A stretch of 64,000 nt of DNA from Adiantum capillus-veneris (GCA_014529385.2 CM043965.1:67991190-68055189); one strand, 5' to 3'. Positions 10,480 through 23,768 are shown, counted from the first letter of the stretch. Numbers and translations: made by a program. The notes: generated from the letters alone by a model not told the origin.

Positions 10480-10840
10480 TCTAGAGGCCTTTAAGTATTT
10501 GTGCCCAGTGTGGGTCAACTTTGTCAACTTACTGATCTGGTTATGGGATAATCTCAGAGAACTTGCAAGTACCCTGGGTATTTCCCTATTTGTATAGTAC
10601 CCAAAAAGATGTGGTTTGTGGCAAATAAAGTGTGCATTTTTGGGGATAAATGTAAACCTCCTCCAAAGAGCATGTTTATCAATATATGTGCAGGTCTAAA
10701 AGTGATCCCTCTTAGATTTGGTACATTTTTTGGAGGATATTTCAAGTGCAATGGTTTTGGCCACTTTGATATAGACTACCATCTAAATGGTACTAGTGAA
10801 AGGAAGAGGGAAACACAAAAAATGCACAAGAGACCATAGG
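10480..10840 (+). pseudogene. L1-type LINE ORF1 C-terminal fragment
   Basis: Two frames together read like the end of a plant L1 ORF1. One has PVWVNFVNLLIWLWDN (compare the PVWVRLPNLPLxFW region). The other has LRFGTFFGGYFKCNGFGHFDIDY, a decayed CCHC zinc knuckle (C-N-G-F-G-H kept, other Cys lost). A frameshift separates them. ORF1 proteins bind the element RNA. The fragment lies just upstream of the ORF2 remains on the same strand. Confidence 0.6.
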
Positions 10841-11135
10841 TAAAGAACAAATTGTGTCCAACATGGAAGCCAAAGTTGCAAAGCAAGGAGAAGGTGGGAG
10901 AAATATCAAATAATAGTGCTCAAATCGAGCAAGATGGGAACTCATGACACTCCGTAGGACCATTTGATTGCTGAGCCGAGGCCAATGAGCCAAGGCCAGC
11001 CGAGGCCAAATGTTACCAAAGATCATTCCACGCCAAGGTTACAAAGCCTCGTCAAAAAGTTGACATGGTCTTCACCCCGAGGAAGATGGATAAGGGCTCT
11101 CTAAGCATGGAGGGGTATGTCCCACTCTCCCCTTA

Positions 11136-14100
11136 ATGGACGACCTTCAAATTCATTCATGGAATGTGAAGGGCATAAAGTCAATCCAAAAGAGCACTTT
11201 GTTCTTGGATCTTATTAAAAAAACTACTACCATTTGTTGGCTAATATAGGAGCAACATCTTGATCCTTCTAGTTATAGGAAGCAGGCAATAAGGAATAAG
11301 TTGGTGTTTTATGGCAACGACGCTATTGAGTTTAGTGGAGTGCTCTCCATTATTGATAGGGGGATTGGAGCTACAAGTAGTGCTAAACCATGCCTCAAGG
11401 AGAGTCTTGGGGTAAGAGTGAAGTGGGAGAGATATTTTATTACCATTATTAACGTTTATGCTTTGTGCGATGCTAAGGGGAGATCCAAATTGTGGGTAGA
11501 TCTGAGGGATCAACAAGTAGAAGGAGACTAGTGCATAATGGGGGATTTCAACATGGTGGTGGCTTGGCAGGACAAAACGGGCTTGGATAGCATACTGACA
11601 GGTTTTGAAAAGTCCAAATGGTAAGCACTTTGCGAGAAATGGGCGTTACAAGATTTTTGGAATGTTGGTCCACGGAGTAGCTCTCATGACTGGACGTACA
11701 CGAGCCTACAATATGCAAACATGAATTCCCATCTGGACATATGCTACATCACCCACGAGGTGGATTGGCTTCTCCCTTCTGTGATATTGGGTACAGATAC
11801 CTCCAAGAGCTTGTCGGATCACTTTCTCCTTAAACTTTAGATAGCAAGGGCCAATAATGATGCTTGCTTCTCAGTGGGGAAGAAGACGAACCTAATCTCT
11901 GGGAAGCATCTCTTTAAGAACTCCCTCTTCACGTCCCTAGCTAAGAAATCTCTCTGCAAACTTGAGTGTGATGTGGATGTTACTGACCCTTGTGCCTGGT
12001 CCTCCCTGATGCTTAACATACAATCAAAAATTAAACGAGGAGGGCCTCTAGTGTTAAAATCTCAAGAGGATGCAAATAGGGAGCTGAAAGAAGAAGTAGA
12101 GGAGCTCTCCAAAAGTATGAGGGAGAGCCTCTGAAGGGGAGCAGAAGAGATGGCTTGAGGCCAAAATGATTCTTGTTGAGTTGCAAGCTGAGGAGATAAA
12201 AAATACCTGACTGCTCGCTAGAGAGCTCGCCCTCAAGCTCGACCCGGCCAACCAGCTCATTTCTTTAAATCTCTTAAAGTCAAAGAAAGAAGGAATTCTA
12301 TTTTAGCAATCACCAACGATGAGAAGGGGAATGATATAAGGGACCAGAACGCTATGGCCAAGAACATGCTTGGCCATCTTAGCTAAGATATTGGTAAGTT
12401 GGAAGTATGCTCACAGGAGAAGTTGAGGAAGCCAAAGCCCAAATGCTTGGTACTATTAAGTGCGATGTGCTACACGCTGAAGCAAAAGCATTAGAAAGGT
12501 CAATCTCAATTGATGAATGTTGGTCTGCCTTCCAAACAATGGGGAAGGAAAAGTCCCCTGGATGGGACGGGCTTGCAGTCAAAATTTTCAAAGAATTCTT
12601 GGAATATCTTAAAACTCCACTAGTGAAGATAGCGAAGAGGGCTCTCCTAGAGGGGTAGTTGGACAATAGCAAAAAAAAAAAACATTGGTGCCCTATCTCC
12701 ATGATGACATTGGCATACTAGCTCATTGCCAAGCTGACTGCACTAGGGTTGTCTCCAATATTGAACAAAGTCATCACTCCCCATCAACATGGCTTCATCA
12801 AAGGACTTTTTATTTATGATAACATCTTGGTAGCCATGGTCATCATTAATTATGCAGATTTCACCAAGCAAGAATGTATCCTTCTTCAATTGGACTTGGA
12901 TAAGTCCTACAACAGAATCTCATGGTCATACATTGCGATAGTCATGAAGGCTTTGCGTTCTAGACCCAGGTTATGTGCGATAGTGCATATGCTTGGAGAG
13001 GAGAGTTACTCTGAGCTGCTATTCAAAAATAGGATAGTGGGTATGTTTGAAGTCTAGCGATCAATCAAGCAAGGTTGCCCCCTTATCCCATTGCTTTTTG
13101 CTATTGGATCTTACCCCCTGGTTACTTTGCTTGAGTACGATGCACCAAAAGGGGAAATTCAAGGCCTGTCACTCCCTCGAGGTAAACAATTGTTGGCAAA
13201 GTTGTTTGCATTTGTGGATGATTATTTTCTCCTCCTCAAAGCCAAGCCAAATTTACTAAGAAGAGCCCTAGAAATTGTCCAAATTTTTTCCACTACTTTC
13301 CACTCAATGTGAAATATTGAGAAGTCAAGATTAATTTCTTTGTGTGAAAGTGACTCGTTCAATTCCACAGAGTCGTCGGGGGAAGTTATTGGTAAGGGCA
13401 CTGAGTTCAGGCACTTGGGTGCCCTCTAGGGGTGGGACATAATGGATAAGCAGTAATTCAACTAGGTCCCAAACAAGGTTAAGAGAAAAATAAGAAGATG
13501 GAATTTTGTGCTTCTCCCCTTCCATAGTAGAGCTATCGTCATCAATGCTATCATGATCCCTTACGTTTTGTTCATGTCTCTGCTGCTAAAATTGAGAAAA
13601 TCCAATTGGAAATAATTTTTGAAGCCTATCAAACAATTCTTGTGGCCGAACAACATTAAACACACAACCCCATGCCAATGGGGAAAATGGGAATGGTTAG
13701 TGAGACCAAAGAAACAGGCGGCATTGGGATCTTACACCCCATGCTGCATGCAGAAGCATTGTGTGCCAAACTATTTTTCTCGTTGATGGAGAAAAAGCAA
13801 GAATGGGCCATCATGGCCTAGGATATGAGGAACAAAATAGAGCTTGCCTCTAAAGGGGGCACATGGAAGGAGGCCATAGTGCACGATAAGATCTTGGAGC
13901 CTTTGTGAAAATTCCTTATATTTAACGGCACTATAGGGGAACTAGCATAAAAGTGTAACAGAGCAGCTTCAACCCTAGGGGAGAAGTTTAGATACTTCAA
14001 GGAATCCTCTCTCTTGTGGTCCCTGTGGCTATCCAAACTTGGAAGGGTTCCTTGAACCCTTTTTGGGGAAAGTTTCTCATTAGGTCAGCAACAAAGGAAT

Positions 14101-14170
14101 CTTTAAATCATTTTATTTTTGGGGTGATAGAAGCCTCTACTAGAAGGATGTGGAGCTCTTAGTTTTGTAG
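11136..14170 (+). pseudogene. L1-type LINE ORF2 (endonuclease-reverse transcriptase), decayed
   Basis: From MDDLQIHSWNVKGI the fragments follow the L1 ORF2 order. The APE endonuclease is at 11,136-11,850 (WNVKGI; MGDFNMV at about 11,538; LSDHFLL at about 11,815). The RT is at 12,400-13,320 (KSPGWDG; HQHGFIKG; FVDDYFLL in place of the usual FADD). The C-terminal region with RPKKQAALG extends to about 14,170. At least six frameshifts or in-frame stops break it, for example after CWLI, LLEG and FEV. The enzyme would nick the target and prime reverse transcription of LINE RNA, but this copy is dead. No poly(A) tail is clear at the right end, where a minus-strand gag fragment follows. Confidence 0.85.
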
Positions 14171-14236
14171 CATAATCTAGATTTGTACAAAATAATTATG
14201 GTCAATATACTCTTGGAAGTGTTTTTAGTATCACCC

Positions 14237-14735
14237 TCACCCATCTTTGGGTTTGAGATAGACTGGAAAGCCTAGCATTGGCCAAAGGATATAGTGTTCT
14301 TGATCCCTGAGACCCAAGACATCTATAATGAGATGGTATACAAAGTAGACTGGTTTGCCCCACTCACCTAAATATGGAAGAAAAATTGGTCGAAAGAATG
14401 TTTGCGAAAAACCGTTAAGGCCATATGGGCGATTAAATGGCCTAAATACATGAATCTCTCTAATCTTGGGAACCATAGCTAGCTCAAAACTTTGCACCAT
14501 CTCTGCTTCGGGCACTCAATGTAGCTCCATCTCCTTTACATACCCACAAAGATAATTTGTTATATCTTTACCTTTAAATTGATCCATTTTCTTCACCACA
14601 GATTGAAGCTCTTTGGTTGATGAAGCTCCCTCCTTTCCGCAGCTTGCTGCTCTGCTGCATAAACACCGCAAAAGCTTGAAACATTTGCATTGTGACTGGA
14701 TCAAACCAAACCTCCTGTTGCTCTTGTTGCTCCAT
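14237..14735 (-). pseudogene. Ty3 gag N-terminal fragment, frameshifted
   Basis: A start at 14,735 gives MEQQEQQEVWFDPVTMQMFQ. A frameshift follows, then VKKMDQFKGKDITNYL, EMELH, a stop, and VPEAEMVQSFELAMVPKIREI. This order (FKGxxIxxYLxxYxxEM...VPEAEMxxxFELAxVPxIRE) is the start of the capsid region of plant Ty3 gag. It has one frameshift, one in-frame stop, and no zinc knuckle. It is a truncated relic oriented opposite to the neighbouring LINE. Confidence 0.65.
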
Positions 14736-17700
14736 AGATTTAAAGATTTAATTTTAAACCTTCAATGAAGCTTTTGAACCCTCACCCTAGCGTCTTTCGT
14801 GTCAAATTCACCAAAAATGTGTCAAGAAGTGCGCAGTGCAACTAGGAAAGCGTTGGGCCTTTGACTTTGAGGATTCATAGGAAATTCAAGCAAGATGTAG
14901 ATGATTGGAAGCCAAAAACACATTTAAAAATAAAAAAACTCTAGTCATGAAATCTTCACTTTGAAAACGAACCAAGATTAACTCAGTATCTTGTGTGTGT
15001 GAAGATTAGGTGTAGCCTCGCTCCCAATTGCACAGATGCAGTGCTCATTCGACCTGTTAAAAACCCCCTAAATTTACGCTTTGATTCTTCATTGTGACCA
15101 TTTCATGGAAGCTTCAATACTTCATTGGAGAAGCCCAAGTAGTTATTTGATGAGGGGAAACCATAATTGGAGGCCTCACAGCCTCAACCACGTAGTGGAA
15201 GCAGCACGGGACTGCACTAGCACACTGTAAAGGAATGGTTGTATCTCCTTGCTCATGTGTCCAAATGATCTCATTCTTGGTTCTAAAATTTCCCACACAA
15301 GTTGAGCAAAGACGGCACCATTGTTGATGTGGAATTTTGAGCTATTTTTGACCATTTTATGGCCATTTTTAGCCCAAAAATGCCCCCTTTTTGTCTGTAA
15401 AAAGCCTAAACGAGCTGGAAAAAATCCCTAAAATTATGGAAAAATCCATTGGGCTAAAATTTCATGTTGAACCTCATTTTCCCACCTGGTAAGCACTTTG
15501 GACACGTCTTTTACGTCCGCACATGAAACCTGCTATTTTTGATCGAGATTGCCTGCATTGAACTTTCTAAACAAAATGAGCGTGCCACTTCGATACACTT
15601 GACATTTATACATTTATCAATCAAAATAGGCATATATTTATGTGAAAAAGCATGCCATAGTGCCACATCTAGGGCCTCGCCCGCCCGACAAGGTATGTAC
15701 ACTACTGCAATCGTGGCATTTATTTTCACATATATCACACATTATAGCATTCAGTCCCACATAACAAAAGCATTGAGAGTGAGGTAGATATTTTAGTTTC
15801 ACATCATGAACGTGCGATGACACGACAATGAGCTACCACGTCCTCACACCCTAGTGAGAGGGACCCTCATTATCATTGCTCCACATTGGCTAAACCAAAC
15901 TCCTTGAGTTCCTATACCATGTTGTATCCCATGTGACAACATGTGCCAAAGCGAACCCTACAAGTGGGTTCATAATAGCATAATGCAAAAATGTATATTG
16001 GACACTATTGCCCAATAATGCTTTGTTTTGACATGCCCTTCGCATGGCGCTGAAACATTCAAGCGTGTTTATACGACTTGAAAAAACCAAGCAAAGCATA
16101 AGGATAAATGGAATAACACCAAATCAATAGATGCGTATCTGGAGATGTGAGCTTAATGTTCACTTACCCGTATTCAAATGCAAAGGAGCACGTCGCCCAC
16201 CTGTGAAAAAACCAAGCAACATTGCAGTGGAAACCTTTGGTGTTGCCTTTGCAATTCAAACCCGTTGGTTAGAATCTACGTAGTCAAACCCTTTGGTTAG
16301 ACCCGTTGTAGAAACTGCTCAACTAGCAGGTAACGGTAACCAACATAGTCAACCGTGTACAAAATGATTGGAATCAACTTGAAAAGCTGAATTTGTTCGC
16401 TACCGCATGGTAAAGTAGGGAATTCCATAGACACTCTGTTGTGCTATAGAGGGAGCAGTAGATCCACACAAGTGAAATGCTTAGCTCTTATGGACAACCA
16501 TGCTATCTCAACTGATTGCTGCATCTATACTCCATGGTAGAGATGAGCTGATGTGAGTTTAAGATTATCAGAAACTCAACTCAAGCATCACACTAAAAAC
16601 ATCCAAAAGATCACCCAAAAGATCTGAAATGGAAAGAATCTTGCATGGCCATTAACATCGATGGGGACTCCATTGGGTAGATTGGTGCAAGCTAGAGAAC
16701 AATCACCCAAAAAATGCGAACAGTTGGGTCTTACCCTAGATCTGACAATGGCTCTTAGCCACCTTGTGTGGCTCATAGCCCTTATGTCAATTAGTGTTCA
16801 ATCGTCAAACCGATGAAGACTAAGTTGGATGGCGTCTTGGCCAATTTCATTTCTAGCCGGAAGTTAGAGCACCTTGGCTCACACTGACTCCCAAACAAAA
16901 CATGTTCAAAAGCTTCTTAGAAAGTTTTCATTATTCTTTGAAAGGAATAAGAAAGAGAGAGAAGTAGAGCATGCTGGGCTAAGGAACTTTCCTTAAATTT
17001 CAAGAGTGTGTGCTCTTAGGCATCTTATGCTTGACTTGCAACGTATCGTATAAGCATATCACATTTTTCTGGTATGACGCTCTCATCGAGAGAGGTAACA
17101 GAAAGACACAAAACATATCCTGACCCACCTACCTTGCAGGGGTCCTGATTGTATGATGATGATGTAGCAATGGCATTTGCCTGTGAAGCAAGTCCAATTT
17201 TTAGGTTCTTCTTAGTGTTGTTGTGCATTGACATCAACCAAAATTATGTGAAACAATCCAGAACTTATCTTGTCCTTGACAAAGTGTCTGGTGTTATAGC
17301 AAAAGCATAATCCATGATGTGGTGGAGTTCAGTCCACTTGGCTAGCATGCCTTGCATGTAAGGTTGTAAGCCCTTGGCTACTGTGACGGTCTCAAGCACG
17401 AGAGCCAAAACCATAAGTGCCTTGCACATTCTGCATTGGTAGTGATACATCATAACGTGATGTCACTACGCTATAATGGGAACACATTTTTATCGTACCA
17501 GTTCTCTAAACTTGCGTGCCAATGCCCTTGATGCCAAGTCAATGGGTAGTATCTTAGCACGATCTAGAAGCCTTGCTTCATGTGAAACTGGCAAAGCACA
17601 TTGCTTTGCATAACAAACAACCTAAATATTTTTTCATGAAGAAAAAACAAAACATAAATTTGGCTAACCTGGTTGTCGTGCTGTAGCCAGTTGTCTTGAG

Positions 17701-17767
17701 ATGTCAAGGAAAAAATCGCTCAAATGTACCTCATAGCCCTATTCGTTGCCCGAGAGAGGATTATTTC

Positions 17768-17800
17768 GTGTATCATATACACCCTCGTATATCATATACG
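17768..17800. repeat. Two adjacent small hairpins
   Basis: GTGTAT-CAT-ATACAC (17,768-17,782) is followed by CGTAT-ATCAT-ATACG (17,786-17,800). They are two near-identical short stem-loops of 6 and 5 bp. Confidence 0.7.
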
Positions 17801-19793
17801 CCCATCTGGTATGTAATGAAATAACCTGCAATCATATTGCCAATTCCCGTGCCAAGTTTGTATGCTCATAGCATAGTCCAATTGTGGGAATCTTCAATGC
17901 AAGATGCCCAAATCGTAGTCAATAGATGCTGGTACCGACGTATAAAGATCATGGAAAATGAGAATTGACGTTGTCAAGCAATATCAATTGAAATTGGCTA
18001 GTGCCGTGTGGCGAGCATCTTTGCCGGTTTCTGGAAGCAGTGACAAGAAGTCGGCCATGCCGAGATCTGTGCACCCTTCATGAAGTCGAGCCACAGGGTG
18101 TGCCGATCTCCTTGGGATTCCATGGGCATCAAAAGTGAATTGCTATTGATCTGTGCAGCAGATCAGGGCTGCAGGTACCCAAGCCATGCTTGAGTCATGT
18201 TGGCAATTTAAGCATTAGTTCGATGCCAACAAAATTGTAATGTTTAAAACAGTTGTCACAAGCCGTGCTTGTGCTTGGAGTCCCTAAAGTGCACTCCCCT
18301 CGATTGCATGCGAGACTTGCTAGAAGCAATGCAAGCCTTGCTTGCCTGAAATGTTATGTAAATTTCAAAGTAACAATGCAACATGCACATTATAGGCATA
18401 ATTCAGTTGCATGTGCAAGTGATGATCATTCATGCTGGCAAAACTATGCAAATGAATGGAGATTGATAACTTGTACAACAGCCTTGCTGGGACAAGAATC
18501 ACTCATAAAAAACTTTCCAAACAACTTCAAAAAGAAATGCATACCTCATTACTGACTTGTGCCGACTTACCTTGCTAGCCGCATGGCCATGACGAGTATT
18601 TTCAGAAATTCCATGCAAGGCCAATCTTGGCATGGCCATACTCATGGTCGGCTTCACAAGACAAGAACTGCTCATTGAGACTCCTCTAGAAACCGTTGTT
18701 CAGCTTGTAATTTGTTACCTATGTAAACTGTAGAATTTCCACCCAACCGGCCTTGTTGAGGGTAGTCACGAGAACATTACATAGCTGATAGATCTCTTGC
18801 ATATCGTCAGGTATCACAAAACCTTCACAATGCTGCACTCGCGATCGTTGCTCAAGTCAACAAGGCTGAGCTTAGATCCTTGTTTTTGTGAACCACACCA
18901 TTCCAAAGGCTTCAACATCTCTTGTATAGGCGACTCAAAACTTGGAAATCCGGTTTGCCGAGGCTACAAAACCCCAAGCGCTTGCATTGATGCGCGTCTT
19001 CAAGTTGCCAAATTAGAGGTCTCTGCCGTGGGGCTAAGTCCTTTATGGCTAGGGTACCCAACTTGGGACGCCCGCTTGTGAACTCCGTGGGCACCAGTCC
19101 TAGTGTAGAAAATGTATTGCCCTAAGGCCAAAGGCCTTTGGGCACCTGTGTATGAAAAGTAGCAAGTTTCAAGGTGGCCATGGCGCACAGAGAGCAGCCC
19201 CGAGAGAGAAAAAGGCCGCCCCCGAACTGTGTGGTGCTCACCTAGCAGCACGCCAGGGTCGAGTTGTACTCCCCTCGACCACGCGATCCTGTTGCGCTCC
19301 TCTGCACCTGCTTTGGTGAAGGTCGGACCTTTTCCCTTCCCTGACTTAAGGGCACCTGCACAGGGTTCCTTCTTTGCCCTCGACCCCCTCTCTACTAAGC
19401 GGCCATGCCCGCCTCCAAATCTCGCCCTTAGGTTGCATGAACATGCATCAAGTGGAGGTCCACGACCCACTTTACCTAGAATGAACCAGTGAAAGGCCCC
19501 TGGTGTAACTACCTTGAGAACGAACCTCCCAATCTCCCATCAAATAGCCCATTGGGCCTCATTCCCTATCCACACTTGCAATCGGCCCCTTGGGCCTGGA
19601 CCTTGACCACCGGGCATTGCCCTTGGCATGACATACAAAGATTCCTTTAAAGAAGCACCTCAACCAAAATTTGGCACACCTACAATGCCACATGTCCCCT
19701 CCATGTCCCTATCATTCCCTTACACTGTTTTTTTGCAAAAGGGTATCTCAAGAGATACCCTCTAATGAAGCACCTCATGTAAAATCGGCACGT

Positions 19794-19841
19794 CCTATTT
19801 GAGTGCAAAACCAAATAGGCCTATTTGAGTGCAAAACCAAA
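19794..19841. repeat. 22-bp direct repeat, period 26
   Basis: CCTATTTGAGTGCAAAACCAA occurs at 19,794 and again at 19,820. Confidence 0.9.
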
Positions 19842-20334
19842 AGCAAGCTTATATTCAAGCTTGTAGACATCCGCAATAATGTTTTTTTCTTTTTAGCACT
19901 AACCTGTGAATGAACACTCGATACTGGAAAATGATGCACATTGAAATGACCGTTCCAACTTCTATACTCTTTATAATACAGCTTAAACTTTTCAAGCTCA
20001 AAGAGCTCCTCCACGTGTTGCATACTGGGAAGCTTTCGGTCTTTGGAATTTTTTGCTTTAAAAAAAAAATGTACCACCCAAATCATCCGCTGGCCTTCAA
20101 AAAAGAAGGGTTTGAAGCGTCGAGTCAGTCGATGTTTAATATCGAAACAATGACGCCTTTAATGCATCCGACGTTGATGCCTTAATCAACGTGCGTGCGT
20201 GTGTGTATCAAGCCTACCCCCGTGCATACGCTGCCCAATCAAGCCTGGATGGAAAATAGACAAGGTTGGACACATTCATTGCAATGGTCGCCTATACGCC
20301 CTCTGTACTGTGCCAGACTTGCTCGTCCTGCGTG

Positions 20335-20347
20335 CGCGCACGCGCGC

Positions 20348-20437
<90 letters not shown>
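20335..20437. repeat. Compound microsatellite (CG)n(TG)n(AG)n
   Basis: A CG-rich run passes into (TG)n at about 20,348 and then (AG)n at about 20,369-20,437. The frames across it are artefacts. Confidence 0.95.
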
Positions 20438-20440
<3 letters not shown>

Positions 20441-20486
20441 CCTGCTTTTGCAACTCTTCGAGAAATGGGCAACCAAGCACCCTGGA

Positions 20487-20487
<1 letters not shown>

Positions 20488-20515
<28 letters not shown>
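20488..20515. repeat. 28-base G homopolymer
   Basis: The poly(G) run lies 50 bp from the (AG)n tract. The true length is uncertain in any sequencing technology. Confidence 0.9.
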
Positions 20516-20517
<2 letters not shown>

Positions 20518-20624
20518 TATTGGAGCAGCTACTGAGTGCTTGCGTGAGAGACATGAAGCTACTCGTTGTACATGAGAATGTGTGAGAAAGCGAGAGTCCA
20601 ACAATGTTGTGAAAGGTCAGTATA

Positions 20625-20627
<3 letters not shown>

Positions 20628-20671
<44 letters not shown>
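20628..20671. repeat. (CT)n microsatellite
   Basis: About 22 CT units. Confidence 0.95.
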
Positions 20672-20673
<2 letters not shown>

Positions 20674-20919
20674 CACCAATGCATGCACGGAGGAGGAGAC
20701 ACGATGGTTGGGGTCGGAATGATGACGGCCGCACGAGGGGGCAGTTCGAAGTGAGGCCATGCTTGCCCACGTGGTCTTCTTGAATGCTGATAGTCCCTGC
20801 CTGACTAAAGAGGCTTCTCCAAGGCATGCTCGTCCTTGCCAAGTGAACCCATCTACTTTGACAATGATGTCACACCCATACAACTTGAGCATAGCAGACT
20901 ATGCTGTGTTTCTTGATGT

Positions 20920-21400
20920 TGGGGTGGAATTTCACCTTTTCCCCTTGCCCTCAACTTATTGCCAAGCTTGCACTAATTTTCTCGATTTTGGGGCGGAATT
21001 TTGCCTTTTCCCCTTGCCCCCAACTGGTGTTTTTGATTGCCAGGCTGAAGTTTATAGCAAACTGGCTATTTTTCCAGGTTTTGCACTATTTTTCTCTGTT
21101 TTGGGGCGGAATTTTTCCTTTTCCCCTTGCCCTCAACTGACATTTTTTATTGAAAGTTTATACAAAACTGGTTATTTTTCCAGGTTTTGCATTGTTTTTT
21201 CTGTTTTGGGGCGGAATTTCGTCTTTTCCCCTTGCTCTCTACCGGCATTTTTTATTGAAAGTTTATAAAAAACTAGTTAATTTCCAGGGTTTGCACTATT
21301 TTTCTCTGTTTTGGGGCGGAATTTCGCCTTTTCCCCTTGCCCTCAATCGGCATTTTTTATTGCCAAGCCGAAAGTTTAAAAAATAGGTTGTTTTTGCACT
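20920..21400 (+). repeat. ~105-bp minisatellite, block 1
   Basis: The unit is marked by GGGCGGAATTTxxCCTTTTC and CCCTTGCCCTCAACTGGCAT, then TTATTTTTCCAGGTTTTGCAC. The GGGCGGA mark falls at 20,991, 21,104, 21,209 and 21,314, giving periods of 113, 105 and 105; a partial unit begins near 20,922. Related blocks occur at about 21,895-22,110, 22,840-23,290 and 23,765-23,975. Each unit contains a pyrimidine-rich TTTTTCCAG|G that looks like a splice acceptor. The open frames through it (FPLALNxHFLL) are repeats, not a conserved protein. Confidence 0.9.
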
Positions 21401-21423
21401 ATTTTTCTCGATTTTGACCCAAT

Positions 21424-21900
21424 GCGGCTGCTGATGGTAATGGTAATGATGAGGATGATGGAAGTGGTGTTGTAAATAGTGTTAGTGATGGTGAGGACGA
21501 GCAAACCTTCTCTCGCCTACACCTTCACCACCTGCTACAATTTCTTGACGAACATTTCAAAGATGTATCTTCCAAATTTGAATGTGTAAAGCGGGAGGGC
21601 CGTGTCTCGTACAACATGCTTTGGGCATTCCTTGCTCCTGGCGTTGAGGTTTGTCATCTCTGCAACATCTCTGGTCAGGCTTGCCATGCTGTGGTAAGTG
21701 AGAAGGGAAAGTATGACCATAAAATATAGGCACCATATGAAAATGGGTTTAAGATCAAGCTCAAGATCATGGACTTCAATGGCAAAAGCTACCACCACTG
21801 CACCATGACCTACAAGATTGGTGAGGTGCCGTTCACATCTTTGCATGTCTGTCCATGGTCTTTCCTTCCAAGCCAAGAGAGGGAAAACATGGTGGAATTT
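21424..21900 (+). pseudogene. DUF7025-like N-terminal domain of AAA+ ATPase, copy A (truncated)
   Basis: The frame reads FSRLHLHHLLQFLDE, YNMLWAFLAPGVEV, ISGQACHAV, then KIKLKIMDF and FTSLHVCPW, and stops being homologous after SQERENMV, where minisatellite sequence takes over. A TAG replaces the Trp codon of the copies' WAPYENG. The copy lacks the following GRVMVD block and any ATPase part. The family call is based on the order LLxFLxExFKD / LWAxxxP / MDFDGxxY / LxVYPxxFxPS / GRVMVD, which I know from fungal AAA+ proteins. Confidence 0.6.
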
Positions 21901-22111
21901 TGCCTTTTCCCCTTGCCCCCACAACATGTGTTTTTTTTTAATATGCCAAAAGTTTATAAAAAACTGGTTATTTTTCCAGGTTTTGCACTATTTTTCTTTG
22001 TTTTGGGGCATAATTTTGCCTTTTCCGCTTGCCCTCAACCATAATTTTTTATTGCCAAGACAAAAGTTTAGAAAATAGGTTGTTTTTGCACTATTTTCCT
22101 TGATTTTGGGG

Positions 22112-22735
22112 CAATGCGGCTGTTGACGGTGATGGTAATGCTGAGCATGATGGAAGTAATGGTGTTTGTGATGGTGAGGAGGAGCAAACCTTCTCTCGCC
22201 TACACCTTCACCACCTGCTACGGTTTCTTGACGAATATTTCAAAGATGTATCTGCCAAATTCGAATGGGTAAAGCGGGAGGGTCGTGTCTCATACAACAT
22301 GCTTTGGGCCTTCCTTGCTCCGAGCGTTGAAGTTTGCCGTCTCTGCAACATCTTTGGTCAGACATGCCATGCTGTGATAAGTGAGAAGGGAAAGTATGAC
22401 CATGAAAGTTGGGCACCATATGAAAATGGGTTTAAAATCAAGCTCAAGGTCATGGACTTCGATGGCGAAAACTACTGCCACCGCACCATGACCTACAAGA
22501 TTGGTGAGGTGCCGTTCACATCTTTGCATGTCTATCCATGGTCTTTCTGTTCAAGCCAAGAGAGGAAAAACATGGCGAACCAGCTAGAGCAGCGTGTACA
22601 ACTCTTTTACAATTATGCAGTAAAGGAGCCTTTCCTGTTCATGCATTTTCATGGCTCCTGGGGTACTACGAAAGAAATTCCAACGAATGCTTTCAGTTAC
22701 ATCGGGCCGACGGACGAGTGATGGTGGATCTACTC
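22112..22735 (+). pseudogene. DUF7025-like N-terminal domain, copy B
   Basis: This longer copy continues past SQERKNMA into LEQRVQLFYNY and CFQLHR, reaching GRVMVDLLS-like sequence in a shifted frame near 22,720. The N-terminal part up to about 22,300 and the rest are in different frames. No ATPase core follows, and after about 22,830 the second duplication unit begins. Confidence 0.6.
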
Positions 22736-23297
22736 AGCTTGGCCAAGGCAAACACAGATGGGTAATGCACAACCCTCGTTTGAGTTGCTGAAAGGCCTTG
22801 TGGAAAAGGAAACAGAAGAAGAGAAATACGTATTGCCAAGCTTCACAAATTTTCTCAATTTTTGGGCGGAATTTCGCCTTTTCCCCATGCCCCCAACTGG
22901 CGTTTTTTATTGGTATGCCGAAAGTTTATAGAAAAATGGTTATTTTTCCAGGTTTTGCGCTATTTTTCTTTGTTTTGGGGTGGAATTTTTCCTTTTGCCC
23001 TTGCCCTCAACTAACATTTTTAATTGAAAGTTTATAAAAAACTGGTTATTTTTCCAGGTTTTGCACTGTTTTCTCTATTTTGGGGCAGAATTTCGTCTTT
23101 TCCCCTTGTTCTCTACTGGCATTTTTTTTTGAAAGTTTATAAAAAAACTGGTTATTTTCCAGGTTTTGCACAATTTTTCTCTGGTTTGGGACAGAATTTC
23201 ACCTTTTCCCCTTGGCCTCAATTGGCATTTTTTATTGCCAAGCCAAAAGTTTAGAAAATAGGTAGTTTTTGAACTATTTTTCTCAATTTTGGCCCAA

Positions 23298-23768
23298 TGC
23301 GGCTGCTGATGGTAATGGTAATGTTGAGGATGATGGAAGTGGTGTTGCCAATGGTGTTAGTGATGGTGAGGACGAGCAAACCTTCTCTCGCCTACACCTT
23401 CACCACTTGCTATGATTTCTTGACGAACATTTCACAGATGTATTTGCCAAATTCGAATGGGTAAAGCAGAAGGGCCGTGTCTCATACAACATGCTTTGGG
23501 CATTCCTTGCTCTGGGCGTTGAAGTTTGTCATCTTTGCAACATCTCAGGTCAGGCATGCCATGCTGTGATAAGTGAGAAGGGAAAGTATGACCATAAAAT
23601 CTGGTCACCATATGAAAATGGGTTAAAGATCAAGCTCAAGATCATGGACTTTGATGGCGAAAGCTACAACCACTGCACCATGACCTACAAGATTGGTGAG
23701 GTGCCGTTCACATCTTTGCATGTCTTTCCATGGTCTTTCCTTCCAAGCCAAGAGAGGGAAAACATGGT
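23298..23768 (+). pseudogene. DUF7025-like N-terminal domain, copy C (truncated)
   Basis: This is the counterpart of copy A in the second duplication unit, ending at the same point (SQERENMV) before minisatellite sequence. It has an early stop where the other copies have LLxFLDE (TATGATTTC, with TGA). Confidence 0.6.

Larger units (their letters stand above)
14736..20180. other. 5.4 kb without a recognisable gene
   Basis: I read both strands and found only short frames with no family signature. The GC content rises near 19.0-19.6 kb, where a 156-codon frame on minus (19,470-19,000) lacks protein-like features. Given the context this is probably decayed retroelement sequence, but I cannot name it. 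Confidence 0.4.

Noticed and set aside
12379-12702. Minus-strand frame of 107 codons
   Set aside because: It is the shadow of the LINE reverse transcriptase on the plus strand.
19000-19470. A 156-codon minus-strand frame in a GC-rich patch
   Set aside because: The length is explained by locally higher GC content. The sequence has no domain-like pattern and other frames are open there too.
20759-21386. Plus-strand frames reading FPLALNxHFLL repeatedly, seeming to be a repeat protein
   Set aside because: All three frames are open through the 105-bp minisatellite and the period is not a multiple of three in every unit, so no protein repeat is conserved.
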